The notes: generated from the letters alone by a model not told the origin. 64,000 nt of DNA from Pseudoalteromonas sp. '520P1 No. 423' (GCF_001269985.1 NZ_BBZB01000001.1:3720001-3784000), one strand, 5' to 3'. Positions 48,538-58,630 are shown, numbered from the stretch's first letter. A program made the numbers and translations.

Positions 48538-49248
48538 TTACATTTTTAAAATATCTTTTTCTATATCTTCTTGAGAAATATGACGAATATCTTTGCCTTT
48601 TACAAAATAGATAACATATTCTGCTATATTTTGACATCTGTCCCCAATTCTCTCAAGTGAGCGAACTGACCACACTAATGCCATTATTTTTGGAATTGAG
48701 CGTGGATCTTCCATCATATAAGTCATAATTTGGCGAATTAAGGCTTCGTATTCACGGTCAACTTTAGCATCTTCTTTATGTACCTTAAATGCCGCATCAA
48801 CATCCATACGTGCAAAAGCATCTAATACATCATGTAACATTTTTGATACTTGACGGCCCATATTATCGATCATCACTAATAAATCTTGCTGCTCTTTAGA
48901 AAAGGAATCTAAAGCAACTTGTGCAATGCGTCGTGCTTCATCACCAATTCGCTCTAAATCAGCAATAGTTTTAGCAATAGCGACAACTAAACGTAAATCA
49001 CTTGCTGCTGGCTGGCGTTTTGCAATAATTCGCGTACATTCTTCATCTATGCTCACTTCCATTGCATTTACTTTGTAGTCATCTTTTTCGACTTTTTTAG
49101 CTAAATCAGAATCACCAGTTGATACCGCATCTAAAGCTGAGTTTAATTGTTGCTCAACTAAACCGCCCATAGCTAATACATGATTACGTACATCTTCTAA
49201 GTCTTGGTTAAATTTACCAGAAATATGTTTGCTTAAATTATGTTCCAT
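48538..49248 (-). CDS. phoU: Phosphate-specific transport accessory protein PhoU
   Basis: 236 residues with the two three-helix halves of PhoU; the acidic metal-binding motifs are visible as ERIGDEARRIAQ near 80 and ERIGDRCQNIAEYV near 185-198. PhoU links the Pst transporter to the PhoR sensor and keeps the phosphate regulon off when phosphate is plentiful. It is the last gene of pstC-pstA-pstB-phoU, 73 bases after pstB. Nothing unusual is seen. Confidence 0.96.
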   Translation of the reverse strand: MEHNLSKHISGKFNQDLEDVRNHVLAMGGLVEQQLNSALDAVSTGDSDLAKKVEKDDYKVNAMEVSIDEECTRIIAKRQPAASDLRLVVAIAKTIADLERIGDEARRIAQVALDSFSKEQQDLLVMIDNMGRQVSKMLHDVLDAFARMDVDAAFKVHKEDAKVDREYEALIRQIMTYMMEDPRSIPKIMALVWSVRSLERIGDRCQNIAEYVIYFVKGKDIRHISQEDIEKDILKM

Positions 49249-49321
49249 CTTCTTTCCACTTAAATTCTTTAATAAATCTAGGTCATAAAACCCAGTACGC
49301 CAATTGTTAACTCAGAATAAA

Positions 49322-50149
49322 CTAACCGTAACGACCCGTAATGTAATCTTCAGTTTTCTTTTTCGCTGGTGTCGTAAATAATGTATTTGTATCAGCGTAT
49401 TCTATTAGTTCACCCATATACATAAATGCAGTTTGGTCAGATACACGAGCAGCTTGCTGCATATTATGTGTCACTATCACTACTGTGAACTTTTCTTTTA
49501 AATCACCGATTAATTCTTCAATTACTAAAGTAGAAATTGGATCAAGTGCAGATGTTGGTTCATCTAATAATAAAACTTCTGGTTCAATTGCAATTGAACG
49601 AGCAATGACTAACCTTTGTTGCTGACCACCAGATAAACCAAATGCACTTTCGTGTAACCTATCTTTTACTTCATCCCAGATAGCAGCTGAACGAAGTGAC
49701 TTTTCAACAACTTCATCTAAACGACGTTTATCTTTAACACCTTGTAGTCTTAGACCATAAACAACATTTTCATAAATAGATTTTGGGAATGGATTTGGTC
49801 GCTGAAACACCATGCCAACATTACGTCTCAAAGATGCAACATCAACTTGCTTATCGTAAATGTTTTCACCGTGAAGCTGAATTTCACCTTCAATGCGACA
49901 AATATCAACTAAATCATTCATACGATTAATACAACGTAATAACGTTGATTTACCACAACCTGATGGACCGATGAAAGCAGTTACTTGGCCTTTTGGTATT
50001 TTCATGTTGATATTGCTTAGCGCTTGTTTTTCGCCATAAAACAAATCAAGGTTTTTAATTTCAAGTGCCGTTTGTTCTGGCATTAAATTTTCTAGGTCTA
50101 ATTTTAAACCATTTGTTGGGTTTGAAACTTCTGGTGCAACTGTAATCAT
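49322..50149 (-). CDS. pstB: Phosphate ABC transporter ATP-binding protein PstB
   Basis: 275 residues. ABC ATPase with Walker [10 protein letters not shown] near 59, Q-loop [11 protein letters not shown], signature LSGGQQQR near 170 and Walker [14 protein letters not shown]. It powers phosphate uptake through PstC and PstA. The first 20 residues precede the family core and could include a later start. Order in the operon is pstC-pstA-pstB-phoU. Intact. Confidence 0.96.
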   Translation of the reverse strand: MITVAPEVSNPTNGLKLDLENLMPEQTALEIKNLDLFYGEKQALSNINMKIPKGQVTAFIGPSGCGKSTLLRCINRMNDLVDICRIEGEIQLHGENIYDKQVDVASLRRNVGMVFQRPNPFPKSIYENVVYGLRLQGVKDKRRLDEVVEKSLRSAAIWDEVKDRLHESAFGLSGGQQQRLVIARSIAIEPEVLLLDEPTSALDPISTLVIEELIGDLKEKFTVVIVTHNMQQAARVSDQTAFMYMGELIEYADTNTLFTTPAKKKTEDYITGRYG

Positions 50150-50224
50150 TTTCTTTACCTAAATATTTGATTCTAGTTAGCGGGCAATTACGCCCGCTAC
50201 TTATCATTTAAATCTGTTAAGTTA

Positions 50225-51871
50225 TTAGTTATCTAGAACTTTAAACTTTTCTCGTAAGTGGTTACGCACACCAATCGCAGTTATATTTAAAGCAATAATA
50301 ACAGAGACTAATAAAAATGCAGTTGCGTAAACTAATGGTCTTGCAGCTTCAACATTTGGACTTTGGAAACCAACATCATAGATATGGAAACCTAAATGCA
50401 TAAACTTACGGTCTAAATGCATAAACGGGAAGTTACCATCTAATGGTAAAGTTGGTGCCATTTTAACAACGCCCACCAGCATCAATGGTGCAACCTCACC
50501 TGCTGCACGTGCTACCGCTAAGATTAAACCTGTCATAATTGCAGGACTTGCCATAGGAACGATAATACGCCATAAAGTTTCGAATTTAGTTGCGCCTAAG
50601 GCTAACGAACCTTGACGAATTGAACTTGGAATACGAGATAAACCTTCTTCTGTTGATACAATCACAACAGGTAAAGTTAATATCGCTAGCGTAAGTGCTG
50701 ACCACATAACACCTGGTGTACCAAATGTTGGACCTGGTAATGCTTCAGGGTAAAATAACTGATCTAAGCTACCACCTAACATGTAAACAAAAAAACCTAA
50801 ACCAAATACACCATAAACAATTGAAGGTACACCTGCTAAGTTAATAACTGCAATACGTATCATTTTTGTAGCAGCATTTTTAGCGGCATACTCATGTAAG
50901 TATATTGCTGCAACCACACCAAATGGCGTCACTATCACAGCCATTAGCATTACCATAAATACAGTACCAAAAATTGCAGGAAATACACCGCCCTCAGTAT
51001 TGGCTTCTCTTGGGTCGTCAGATACAAATTTACCTAGCTGAACAAAATATTGACCTAACTTAGCAAAGAACCCCATTTTATTAGGGAAAGTAAAATCAAG
51101 CACTTGGTATAGAGGTATGGTTACCATTTCACCGCGCATATCTTTTACTATTATTTGATCACGCTTAGCTTCACCACGTAATTTAAATAATTCAGTTTCT
51201 AAAACATCATATTTGGCTTTTTGCTCTGCTTTAAATTGCTCATACTCTTGTATGCGCTCTTGCGTTAACTCGCCATCCAATTCATAAGCACGTTGTTTTA
51301 AACGCGCTCTTTCAAGCTCATAGTTTATATGACCAATCGGACCATTTTGTAAATCAAGCGCTTCTTCATTAAGAGATACGGCACGTTCAACTAATGCATC
51401 AAGCTTTTCTATTTTATCAATCGTTTGTTCTTTGCCATTTTCAATTACTTTTTCAACATAACCATAAAAGTTACCGTTTTTACTACGTTCAAAAACAGCC
51501 ATTTCTTTAGGTACTGATTGAGACTTGATATCTGTTGTTAAAATCCAGCGAAAATCTAACTCAACAAACTCACGATTACCCGTTTTTACAAGCAAGCGTT
51601 CTATAAACTCTTCATTGTAATCACCTAAATCTGCACCTGTTGCCGATATACGAGAAGTGGGTACTTGCTCTCTATCATAGATTTCACCAATAACAGTACT
51701 TTTAACACCCGCTTGCTCAAGCTCAAACTGCACCACTTCAGATGGCCAAAAAAAGCTTAATCCACGCCATGCTATAAGCGCTAGCAAACCAATTACTGAA
51801 ATCAAGCTGATACTAACTGCGCCACCTGTTAACCATATCCAAGGTGATCCTGATTTAAACCAGTTATTCAT
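50225..51871 (-). CDS. pstA: Phosphate ABC transporter permease PstA, long form
   Basis: 548 residues, against about 290 for E. coli PstA. The C-terminal half is the usual permease (about 290-540, with the EAA-like loop TKFETLWRIIVPMASPAIMTG and GEVAPLMLVG). The extra N-terminal part has one membrane helix (about 15-37) and about 230 periplasmic residues rich in charged helices (ELERARLKQRAYEL, FKAEQKAKYDVLETELFKL). Enlarged PstA and PstC are known in Vibrio and Alteromonadales. The insert probably acts in the periplasm; its role is unknown. Confidence 0.93.
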   Translation of the reverse strand: MNNWFKSGSPWIWLTGGAVSISLISVIGLLALIAWRGLSFFWPSEVVQFELEQAGVKSTVIGEIYDREQVPTSRISATGADLGDYNEEFIERLLVKTGNREFVELDFRWILTTDIKSQSVPKEMAVFERSKNGNFYGYVEKVIENGKEQTIDKIEKLDALVERAVSLNEEALDLQNGPIGHINYELERARLKQRAYELDGELTQERIQEYEQFKAEQKAKYDVLETELFKLRGEAKRDQIIVKDMRGEMVTIPLYQVLDFTFPNKMGFFAKLGQYFVQLGKFVSDDPREANTEGGVFPAIFGTVFMVMLMAVIVTPFGVVAAIYLHEYAAKNAATKMIRIAVINLAGVPSIVYGVFGLGFFVYMLGGSLDQLFYPEALPGPTFGTPGVMWSALTLAILTLPVVIVSTEEGLSRIPSSIRQGSLALGATKFETLWRIIVPMASPAIMTGLILAVARAAGEVAPLMLVGVVKMAPTLPLDGNFPFMHLDRKFMHLGFHIYDVGFQSPNVEAARPLVYATAFLLVSVIIALNITAIGVRNHLREKFKVLDN

Positions 51872-51937
51872 ACTTATAACCTTTCACAATTCTTTTATTA
51901 AACATATTCAACTTTTGAAATATCATCTTAAACCACC

Positions 51938-54172
51938 TTACATTGAGCTATATTTGTCACGTAAACGTTGACGAACAAATTCAGCTATTGTGTTGAACAT
52001 AAAGGTGAATATGAATAAAACAAATGCTGCTAAGAATAAAATACGATAATGAGAACTACCTACTTCAGACTCTGGCATTTCTACTGCGATATTGGCAGCT
52101 AACGTACGCATACCTTGGAAAATACTCCAATCCATAATAGGTGTATTACCTGTGGCCATCAGTACTATCATAGTTTCACCTACTGCACGTCCTAAGCCCA
52201 TCATAATCGCAGAGAAAATACCTGGACTGGCAGTTAACAATACAACCTTAACTAAGGTTTGCCATTGTGTTGCGCCTAATGCTAGTGAACCATTTGTAAG
52301 ATGCTTAGGCACACTAAATACCGCATCTTCAGCAATTGTAAATATCGTTGGAATAACCGCAAAGCCCATTGCGATACCAACAACGAGTGAATTTCTTTGG
52401 TCAAAATCAAGTCCTAAATCGTTTGTAAGATATTGACGAACATCGCCACCAAATAATAACTCTTCGATAAACGGACTCATGCTGAAAGCAAAAACACCCA
52501 CCACTAAAACAACTGGAATTAATAGTATTGAATGCGACCCTTCAGGTACTGAGTTACGAATTTTTTGCGGTAACTGACTCCAACCACTGGCTGTTGCTAA
52601 CATAGCCAGTGGTAAACCAAACAATAAAATCAAAATAGCAGGTAAATGCTCTTCAAATATTGGCGCTAACCAAAGACCTGCTAAAAAACCTAAAATAACA
52701 GTTGGTAATGCTTCCATTATTTCAATTGTTGGTTTTACAACTTTACGTAATTGTGGTGACATAAAGTAAGCAGTATAAACCGCAGCGGATAACGCAATTG
52801 GTACTGCAAATAACATGGCATAAAATGCCGCTTTTATGGTACCAAATGAAATTGGAATGAGTGAAAATTTAGATTCAAAATCATCACTTGCTGAAGTTGA
52901 CTGCCAAGTATAACCAGGTTCAGTGTAACCTTCATACCAAACCTCATTCCATAAACCTGACCAGCTCACTTCAGGGTGTTCATTTACAATATCAATCATA
53001 AATACTGTATTACCAGCAATGATCAGAGCTGCATTTGAACGGGGTGAAATGGCAAAGTTTGAGATTGCAGAATCAGCAACATCACCTAACCAAAGTGTGC
53101 TTTCACTTGTTGTATAATAAAGTCCTAAACCACCTTGGTCATTAACAGTAAAAAATGTACGGCGATAATATTCAGGAAACATCGCTGTAATTGAGCTATC
53201 TTGTGTATCAAAAGTACGTACTTTCGTAAGTTCACGACCTTGCTCAGTATTGATTTCAAACCATTGTGAAATTTCACCATTATCATTATTAAATAATAAA
53301 GAGTTTGCACCAGCTAATAGCACACTTGAAACTAAATTAGCATTTTCTTCATTTGCCGCTAAAACTTGTATTTTAGAAATATCGTCGATATCACGTGTAT
53401 TAAATATAAAAACTTTATTAGCACTGCGAATAAATGAGCGCGTGCCATCTGGAGAAATTAATAACTCATCAATGCGACCTTCAATATCAAGATAAGCATA
53501 TTCAGCAATCCATTCAATTTCATCAGTCATAAAGTTTTCTTCTGCGGTGAAAACAGTAAAAGCCACTTTATTTTCTTGTGTTTGCGCTAATACAGAAATT
53601 TTTCCTTCATCAACGCTAAAAGCAAAATCTTTAATTGCTTGCTCATTTTCATCAACAATTAAAGCACTCTCTCCTACAGGATAAGAAATACCCGGTGTAA
53701 TAACACGTTTATCATTAGGGAATGTCACATCAAATTTAGGGTGAACTAACGTCATGCCACCATTTGATAAGCCATAAGCATACAAACCTAAATGAGGTGC
53801 ACTTTGAGCAAAGCTTGTAATATTGCTTTCAAGATTTACTTGGCTACTCGTTATCTTTTCACCAAAGTTAGCGCCCTTTACCTGATAAAAATCCATTCCA
53901 CCTGATTTAGTCAGTAAATAAGCAATTTCAGTCTGCTCTTCCATACCTACAGCTAAAACTTCTTGCCCTGCAGGTAATTTAAATTCATTTCTCGGTGTTA
54001 TTGACGCAGATTCAAAAATTGGTGCAACAACATAAAGTAAATAAAAGAAAATCATAAGAAGTGCTGCCAATACCATGACACCACCTGAAAAAATACTAAA
54101 CTGTGCAATTTTATCTTTAATCAAACGGCCTTTATCCGTATGAAAGTTAGATTTTTGCGAATGTGAAGCCAT
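51938..54172 (-). CDS. pstC: Phosphate ABC transporter permease PstC, long form
   Basis: 744 residues from the ATG at 54172, chosen over the ATG at 54190 because GAAGGAAAC lies the right distance before it. E. coli PstC has about 320. One membrane helix near 30-52 is followed by some 370 periplasmic residues with repeating beta-type blades (LLTKSGGMDFYQVKG, LLISPDGTRSFIRSANKVFIF), probably a beta-propeller-like domain; the permease domain is at about 440-740. First gene of the operon, under a PhoB-type promoter. No pstS is next to it. Confidence 0.93.
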   Translation of the reverse strand: MASHSQKSNFHTDKGRLIKDKIAQFSIFSGGVMVLAALLMIFFYLLYVVAPIFESASITPRNEFKLPAGQEVLAVGMEEQTEIAYLLTKSGGMDFYQVKGANFGEKITSSQVNLESNITSFAQSAPHLGLYAYGLSNGGMTLVHPKFDVTFPNDKRVITPGISYPVGESALIVDENEQAIKDFAFSVDEGKISVLAQTQENKVAFTVFTAEENFMTDEIEWIAEYAYLDIEGRIDELLISPDGTRSFIRSANKVFIFNTRDIDDISKIQVLAANEENANLVSSVLLAGANSLLFNNDNGEISQWFEINTEQGRELTKVRTFDTQDSSITAMFPEYYRRTFFTVNDQGGLGLYYTTSESTLWLGDVADSAISNFAISPRSNAALIIAGNTVFMIDIVNEHPEVSWSGLWNEVWYEGYTEPGYTWQSTSASDDFESKFSLIPISFGTIKAAFYAMLFAVPIALSAAVYTAYFMSPQLRKVVKPTIEIMEALPTVILGFLAGLWLAPIFEEHLPAILILLFGLPLAMLATASGWSQLPQKIRNSVPEGSHSILLIPVVLVVGVFAFSMSPFIEELLFGGDVRQYLTNDLGLDFDQRNSLVVGIAMGFAVIPTIFTIAEDAVFSVPKHLTNGSLALGATQWQTLVKVVLLTASPGIFSAIMMGLGRAVGETMIVLMATGNTPIMDWSIFQGMRTLAANIAVEMPESEVGSSHYRILFLAAFVLFIFTFMFNTIAEFVRQRLRDKYSSM

Positions 54173-54203
54173 CAAAGTTTCCTTCAGCATTAAAGTTGAG
54201 CAT

Positions 54204-54237
54204 ATTATATTGTGTCAAGATGACAGTTTTGTTACAT
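54204..54237 (-). promoter_or_regulatory. PhoB-dependent promoter of the pst operon
   Basis: On the minus strand ATGTAACAAAACTGTCAT (54237-54220) matches the Pho box: two 7-base units separated by four bases. Ten bases further is a perfect TATAAT (54209-54204), the spacing seen at PhoB-activated promoters that lack a -35. A related palindrome, TGACATAAAAATGTCA, lies upstream at 54261-54276 and may be a second weak site. Confidence 0.8.
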
Positions 54238-54420
54238 GAGACTTAATTAAACAAATATTTTGACATAAAAATGTCATAAAAAGGCAAATATTGCTTCGAG
54301 TCAAAGTTATAACCATAAAAATGGAATTTTGTTGTGGAAACTGGACAAATTACTAGGCTAGGTCAATACTTTGGTTTTAAATTAATATTAAATAATAATT
54401 TTACCAATTCCGACAATTAA

Positions 54421-54642
54421 ATGACCACTCAGAGTTAATGAGGGTTTACAATTCTAGGCATGCCAGTGAATTAATGGTTATTCCCATTAGAGCTGACATA
54501 ACAACGAAGTGTAAATCCTCATTAGCTCTTTTAGGTGGGTTTCAAAGCACTTTATGATGCGTTATTGATTTTGATAAGGGAATAACCATTTTCTAAAATC
54601 AATGCCTTACCTAAAGCGCTTTGAACTCCCGCTGAGTGACCA
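54421..54642. repeat. Structured element with nested inverted repeats
   Basis: ATGGTTATTCCC (54474) pairs with GGGAATAACCAT (54580); AGTTAATGAGGGTTTACA (54433) pairs imperfectly with TGTAAATCCTCATTAGCT (54512); and TTCAAAGCACTTTA...GATTTT (54541-54572) pairs imperfectly with AAAATCAATGCC...AGCGCTTTGAA (54594-54625). No gene lies in 54240-54689. It may be a miniature mobile element or a structured RNA leader of the gcvR-like gene. Confidence 0.6.
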
Positions 54643-54689
54643 GTTAATTAACGCAAATGGTATTAGTTTCGTGATACAGAGAGATACCT

Positions 54690-55193
54690 ATGAAGCAGTT
54701 AGTACTAACCCTAATCGGGCAAGACCGACCAGGTCTTGTAGAAGAAGTTTCATCAACAGTTTTATTATACAACGGCAATTGGTTAGCCAGTAATTTAAGT
54801 CATTTATGCGGTCATTTTGCCGGCATATTACAAATCGAGGTACCAGAGGAAAAGTTAGACATTTTACAAACAGCTCTCCATAATATCAAAGACTTAGAAA
54901 TAAGGATTGAAGATGGGGAAGATACAAAACATTGCGAACAAAGCCAAATCAACTTAGTGATCACAGGTAACGACCGACCAGGTATCGTTCAAGAATTATC
55001 AAGTGTTATTAGGCATAAAGGCGCAAGCATTATTCATTTCACTTCTAAACAGCAAAGTGCACCTAATTGGGGCGTGCCTTTATTTAATGCCATTGCAACT
55101 GTACACCTACCAAGTGGCTTAGATAAAAGCGAAATTATCAACGCGTTAGAATCTATTACTTCGGATGTAATTGTTGATGTAGAAGAAGTTTAA
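54690..55193 (+). CDS. gcvR: Glycine cleavage system repressor-like protein (GcvR, two ACT domains)
   Basis: 167 residues. Two ACT domains are visible: residues 2-75 (LVLTLIGQDRPGLVEEVSS) and 86-165 (INLVITGNDRPGIVQELSSVI). This is the layout of GcvR, which binds GcvA and blocks activation of the glycine cleavage genes when glycine is scarce. A ribosome site (GAGAGATACCT) lies before the ATG. No gcv gene is near, so the specific role rests on family similarity. Confidence 0.85.
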   Translation: MKQLVLTLIGQDRPGLVEEVSSTVLLYNGNWLASNLSHLCGHFAGILQIEVPEEKLDILQTALHNIKDLEIRIEDGEDTKHCEQSQINLVITGNDRPGIVQELSSVIRHKGASIIHFTSKQQSAPNWGVPLFNAIATVHLPSGLDKSEIINALESITSDVIVDVEEV

Positions 55194-55219
55194 GCTTAAA
55201 TTTTTGCTACAAATCGATA

Positions 55220-55251
55220 AAAGGCATGCTCTGATGATAACTCATGCCTTT
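55220..55251. terminator. Terminator between gcvR and the CBS-EAL remnant
   Basis: AAAGGCATG and CATGCCTTT pair across a 14-base loop between two convergent genes. The loop is long, so the efficiency is uncertain. Confidence 0.6.
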
Positions 55252-55269
55252 CAAGTATTTAATTTAAAA

Positions 55270-55940
55270 TCATATTACTTCGCATGCTAAATTTTGATTG
55301 GCAATAAATTGATTAAATTCATTTTTAGGTAACGCTTTACTGTAAAGTATCCCTGTATGACATGACAACCGATACTTTGTAAAAACTGCAGTTGTTTTTC
55401 TTTTTCTACCCCCTCAGCCACCATTTCTAAATCTAAACTCTGTGCCAATGCGATGATAGCTTTCACTATTTGACTATTACCATATTCATCTGGAATTTTA
55501 GCGTTATAACTTTTATCAACCTGCCTAAAGTGAAAATAGTGCTCAAGCCCTTGGCTTTTTATTACATCTGATAGGCTTACAACACCTTGAGGGGTATTAT
55601 TTTCATCAACTGCTAATAAATGACGAAAGCCATAATTATGAAGTAATACGGTTAATTCAGATACTAATATTGAACTTTGCACCTGTTTAACTAGGCTGCT
55701 CATAAAACTAGAAATTAGTTGTTGAGAAAACTCAGGCTCTAAAAAGTCTAATTTAGCGCAATCAGCTTCGGTCCATACACCAACAAGCTTATTGTCAGAC
55801 ATAATGAAAATGGCACTTACATTTCTGTTGCCCATCATATTAGCGACTTTGAATAATGATGTTTCTGGTTTACAGAATAAAATATTTTTCGACATTAAAT
55901 CTGCTACAGTCAATATTTTATTACTTGATTTTAAAACCAT
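55270..55940 (-). pseudogene. Degraded CBS-domain / EAL-domain signalling protein
   Basis: The open frame 55940-55287 encodes a CBS pair (residues 10-130, VADLMSKNILFCKPETS and the second ADENN-type half) followed at once by only the last third of an EAL domain (IVKAIIALAQSLDLEMVAEGVE, then GCHVIQGYF). The middle of the EAL domain, with its catalytic Glu, is missing. After GYF one lost base changes the frame: adding it back gives YSKALPKNEFNQFIA and a stop at 55270, the normal EAL ending. So there is both an internal deletion and a frameshift; cyclic-di-GMP activity must be lost, though a CBS protein could still be made. Confidence 0.78.
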
Positions 55941-56048
55941 TATTGAAATTCCCTATTCATGATAAAGATACATGCAAAGTGTAAATTTTATCAAATAGGA
56001 AATAACTAAGATGTGTTTTAGATCAAAGAAAGGTTTTCTATAAAAGAA

Positions 56049-56966
56049 TTAAACTTCAGCTAATGATTTGAGATGGGTAGTAACACTACGCCCTAATGAA
56101 GATAAGTCATAACCGCCTTCAAGCATGGAAATTATGCCTTTACACTCTGGGGACTTAGATAACTTAACTATTTTATCAGTAAACCAAGCGTAGTCAGCTT
56201 CAACTAAAGTTAATCCACCCATATCATCTTCTAAATGGCCATCAAAACCGGCGCTGATAAATATCAATTGAGGTTTAAACCGTTTAATAGCGGGTAACCA
56301 AGATCCTATGATCGCGCGTTTAAAATCATCTCCGCCCATGCCTGCGGTTAGAGGCGTATTAATAATAGTTTTTGTACTATCAATTGCCGTATTTGGATAA
56401 AAAGGATGTTGAAAGATAGAGCAAAATAATACGTTATCATCATGTTCAAAAATATCTTGTGTACCATTACCGTGGTGCACATCAATATCTAAAATAGCGA
56501 TGCGTTCAATGCCTTGTTCTTGCGCATATTTAACCGCAATTGCGGTATTATTAAAAATACAAAACCCTGAAGAAGTATCTTCTGTTGCATGATGCCCTGG
56601 CGGTCTCACAGCACAAAAAGCGGCATCTAACTGACCAGCTAATACTTGTTTTACAGCAAAGACGCCTGAACCTGCCGCACGCTCAGCAGCTTTAAATGTA
56701 TCTTTACACAGCCAAGTATCACCATCTAAGTCTGCTAAGCCAGTTTCTGGTATTTTGCTTTTAACAAGATCTAAATGTGTTTGTTTATGAACCCTTAATA
56801 TATCTTCTTCGCTGGCTTTTGATGTCATGATCTGCGGCACCGCAATATCTAAACCTGAAGCTAATAATCTATCTTGAATAACATCTAGGCGCTCTGAACA
56901 CTCGGGATGATCTGCCACCATTTTGTGTTTACGACAATCAGGATGATAAATAATTGCGGTACGCAT
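56049..56966 (-). CDS. Histone deacetylase family protein
   Basis: 305 residues, a class II-like bacterial HDAC. Zinc and catalytic motifs are all present: RPPGHHA near 122, LDIDVHHGNGTQ near 160, SAGFDGH near 238 and the Tyr in GGYDLSSLG near 288. Such enzymes remove acetyl groups from small amines, polyamines or protein lysines; the substrate is not deducible here. Transcribed alone, with no partner gene within 80 bases. Confidence 0.9.
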   Translation of the reverse strand: MRTAIIYHPDCRKHKMVADHPECSERLDVIQDRLLASGLDIAVPQIMTSKASEEDILRVHKQTHLDLVKSKIPETGLADLDGDTWLCKDTFKAAERAAGSGVFAVKQVLAGQLDAAFCAVRPPGHHATEDTSSGFCIFNNTAIAVKYAQEQGIERIAILDIDVHHGNGTQDIFEHDDNVLFCSIFQHPFYPNTAIDSTKTIINTPLTAGMGGDDFKRAIIGSWLPAIKRFKPQLIFISAGFDGHLEDDMGGLTLVEADYAWFTDKIVKLSKSPECKGIISMLEGGYDLSSLGRSVTTHLKSLAEV

Positions 56967-57061
56967 AATATACTCAGATTAATAAATTGAAAATATAGGA
57001 ATAGAAGGAAGTGTATCAAAGTTTATAAAATCAAACTTTGATACTTTGGTATATAAGAATG

Positions 57062-58609
57062 CTAAAGTTTTTGTTTTAAATTTAGATTGTGAAAATCAAA
57101 ACTAAAATCTGTAACACTTGGTGCAGCTGCTTTTAAAGAGATATTTTTCACCGTATTTTTAGATGTCATTTCAAAATTAATAAACGCATCCGCCTCTAAT
57201 AATTTATCATTCCACCTTACAATAAAGGTATTACCTGTATAGTGCTCTAATTTACCCTTAAGTTGTTCAGTATGGGTAAAATCAATTAATAACTGATTAT
57301 CTTTTTCAATAATATTGACATCACCATACCAACTATCTACAAATTCACCTGTATAATGTTTTAAAGGTAATGCCGCTTGAACATCTTTAACATCATCTAA
57401 CTTAGCTTTTGCATAGGCTTTGTCTTTACCTGCAAAATGTTTAACAGCTAATTCTTCTACCCAATCTTTGTCTTTAAGGTGCAGTGCATCTTCTAATACT
57501 TCATGAGTGATAGCAGATAAAGCACTAAATGCTTGCTGATTAGAAAGAATTACAATACCTAAGTTTTTCTCTGGCACTAATGTCACTTGTGAAACCATGC
57601 CTAAAATACCACCGCCATGACCTACTTTTTTATATCCTTGATAATCTTCTATGCTCCAACCTAAGCCGTAACCACTAAATTGTTGTCTGTGGCTATCAAA
57701 GCCCTTTTGAGATGCCATCTTAGTAATGTGCGGATGCCACATTTCTTTTTGTTGTTTTTCAGTGAAAAGCTGTTCGCCATTAGTCATTTTACCTTGCGCT
57801 AATTGCACTTTTAACCAGCTACTCATTTCTACAACGTTTGATGCAATTGCACCTGCACCACGGAAATCCTCTAAATAGTTAACAAAAAATGGATTTAATT
57901 GGCCATCAAATGGAATGTGTCCTGTTGCCCAGTTTTTATTATCTTTGTCGATTCGAGAAAAGCCCGCTTTAGACGCATTCATTCCTAATGGTTTTAGGAT
58001 GTTTTTCTCTGTAAAATCTTGCCAACTCATACCAGATACACGCGCAATTACCTCGCCCGCAGTCACAAACATTAAGTTGTTATAAGCGTATTTAGAACGA
58101 AAGCTAGAAACAGGCTTTAAATGTCGTAGGCTATCCAAAATATCAGGCATATCTTTATTGGTATCAGGCCAAATCATCAAATCACCCGCACCTAAACCTA
58201 AGCCACTTCTGTGACTTAATAAATCACGAATCGTCATTTCTCGCGTGACATAGGCATCGTATAAACGAAATTCGGGAATATGATCTATTACTTTATCATC
58301 CCAATTAAGCTTTCCTTGATCAGCTAACATACCAATGCCAGCAGCAGTAAATGCTTTGGTATTGGAGGCGATACCAAATAAAGTTTCTTTATTAACTTTT
58401 TCGCCAGTATCTAAATGCTTAACACCAAAGCCTTTAGCCATAATCACTTTATCATCTTCGACTACGGCAATAGCCAAACCCGGCACATTAAAGCGTGCCA
58501 TAGAGTTCTCTACAATTGTTGATATTTTATCAGCGTCTACTTGGGCAACTGATGAAAAACTCAAAGATGCGGCTAACATCCCTGAAAATATCGCGCTTAA
58601 TTTTTTCAT
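57062..58609 (-). CDS. Periplasmic serine hydrolase (beta-lactamase/class C-like)
   Basis: 515 residues. Signal peptide MKKLSAIFSGMLAASLSFSS with cleavage near AQA-like VAQV. The class C-type triad is visible: nucleophile in ASNTKAF (SxxK) near 81, YAYNN (YxN) near 169 and GHGGG (K/HxG) near 335. The last 110 residues form a DUF3471-like beta domain. Such proteins act as esterases, peptidases or carboxypeptidase-like enzymes, rarely as true antibiotic hydrolases. It is third in the minus-strand run with the hypothetical and CreA-like genes. Confidence 0.9.
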   Translation of the reverse strand: MKKLSAIFSGMLAASLSFSSVAQVDADKISTIVENSMARFNVPGLAIAVVEDDKVIMAKGFGVKHLDTGEKVNKETLFGIASNTKAFTAAGIGMLADQGKLNWDDKVIDHIPEFRLYDAYVTREMTIRDLLSHRSGLGLGAGDLMIWPDTNKDMPDILDSLRHLKPVSSFRSKYAYNNLMFVTAGEVIARVSGMSWQDFTEKNILKPLGMNASKAGFSRIDKDNKNWATGHIPFDGQLNPFFVNYLEDFRGAGAIASNVVEMSSWLKVQLAQGKMTNGEQLFTEKQQKEMWHPHITKMASQKGFDSHRQQFSGYGLGWSIEDYQGYKKVGHGGGILGMVSQVTLVPEKNLGIVILSNQQAFSALSAITHEVLEDALHLKDKDWVEELAVKHFAGKDKAYAKAKLDDVKDVQAALPLKHYTGEFVDSWYGDVNIIEKDNQLLIDFTHTEQLKGKLEHYTGNTFIVRWNDKLLEADAFINFEMTSKNTVKNISLKAAAPSVTDFSFDFHNLNLKQKL

Positions 58610-58630
58610 TTTTATTCTCTTTATAATTTT

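Noticed and set aside
48269-48574. A plus-strand frame opposite the DUF47 and phoU genes
   Set aside because: It is a shadow of two well-supported minus-strand genes.
54602-54793. A 63-codon frame overlapping the gcvR-like start
   Set aside because: It runs through the structured repeat and into gcvR in the wrong frame; its translation has no features.
57062-58609. Antibiotic resistance beta-lactamase
   Set aside because: The SxxK/YxN/HGGG pattern with a DUF3471-like tail is typical of general serine hydrolases; nothing points to clinical-type resistance.
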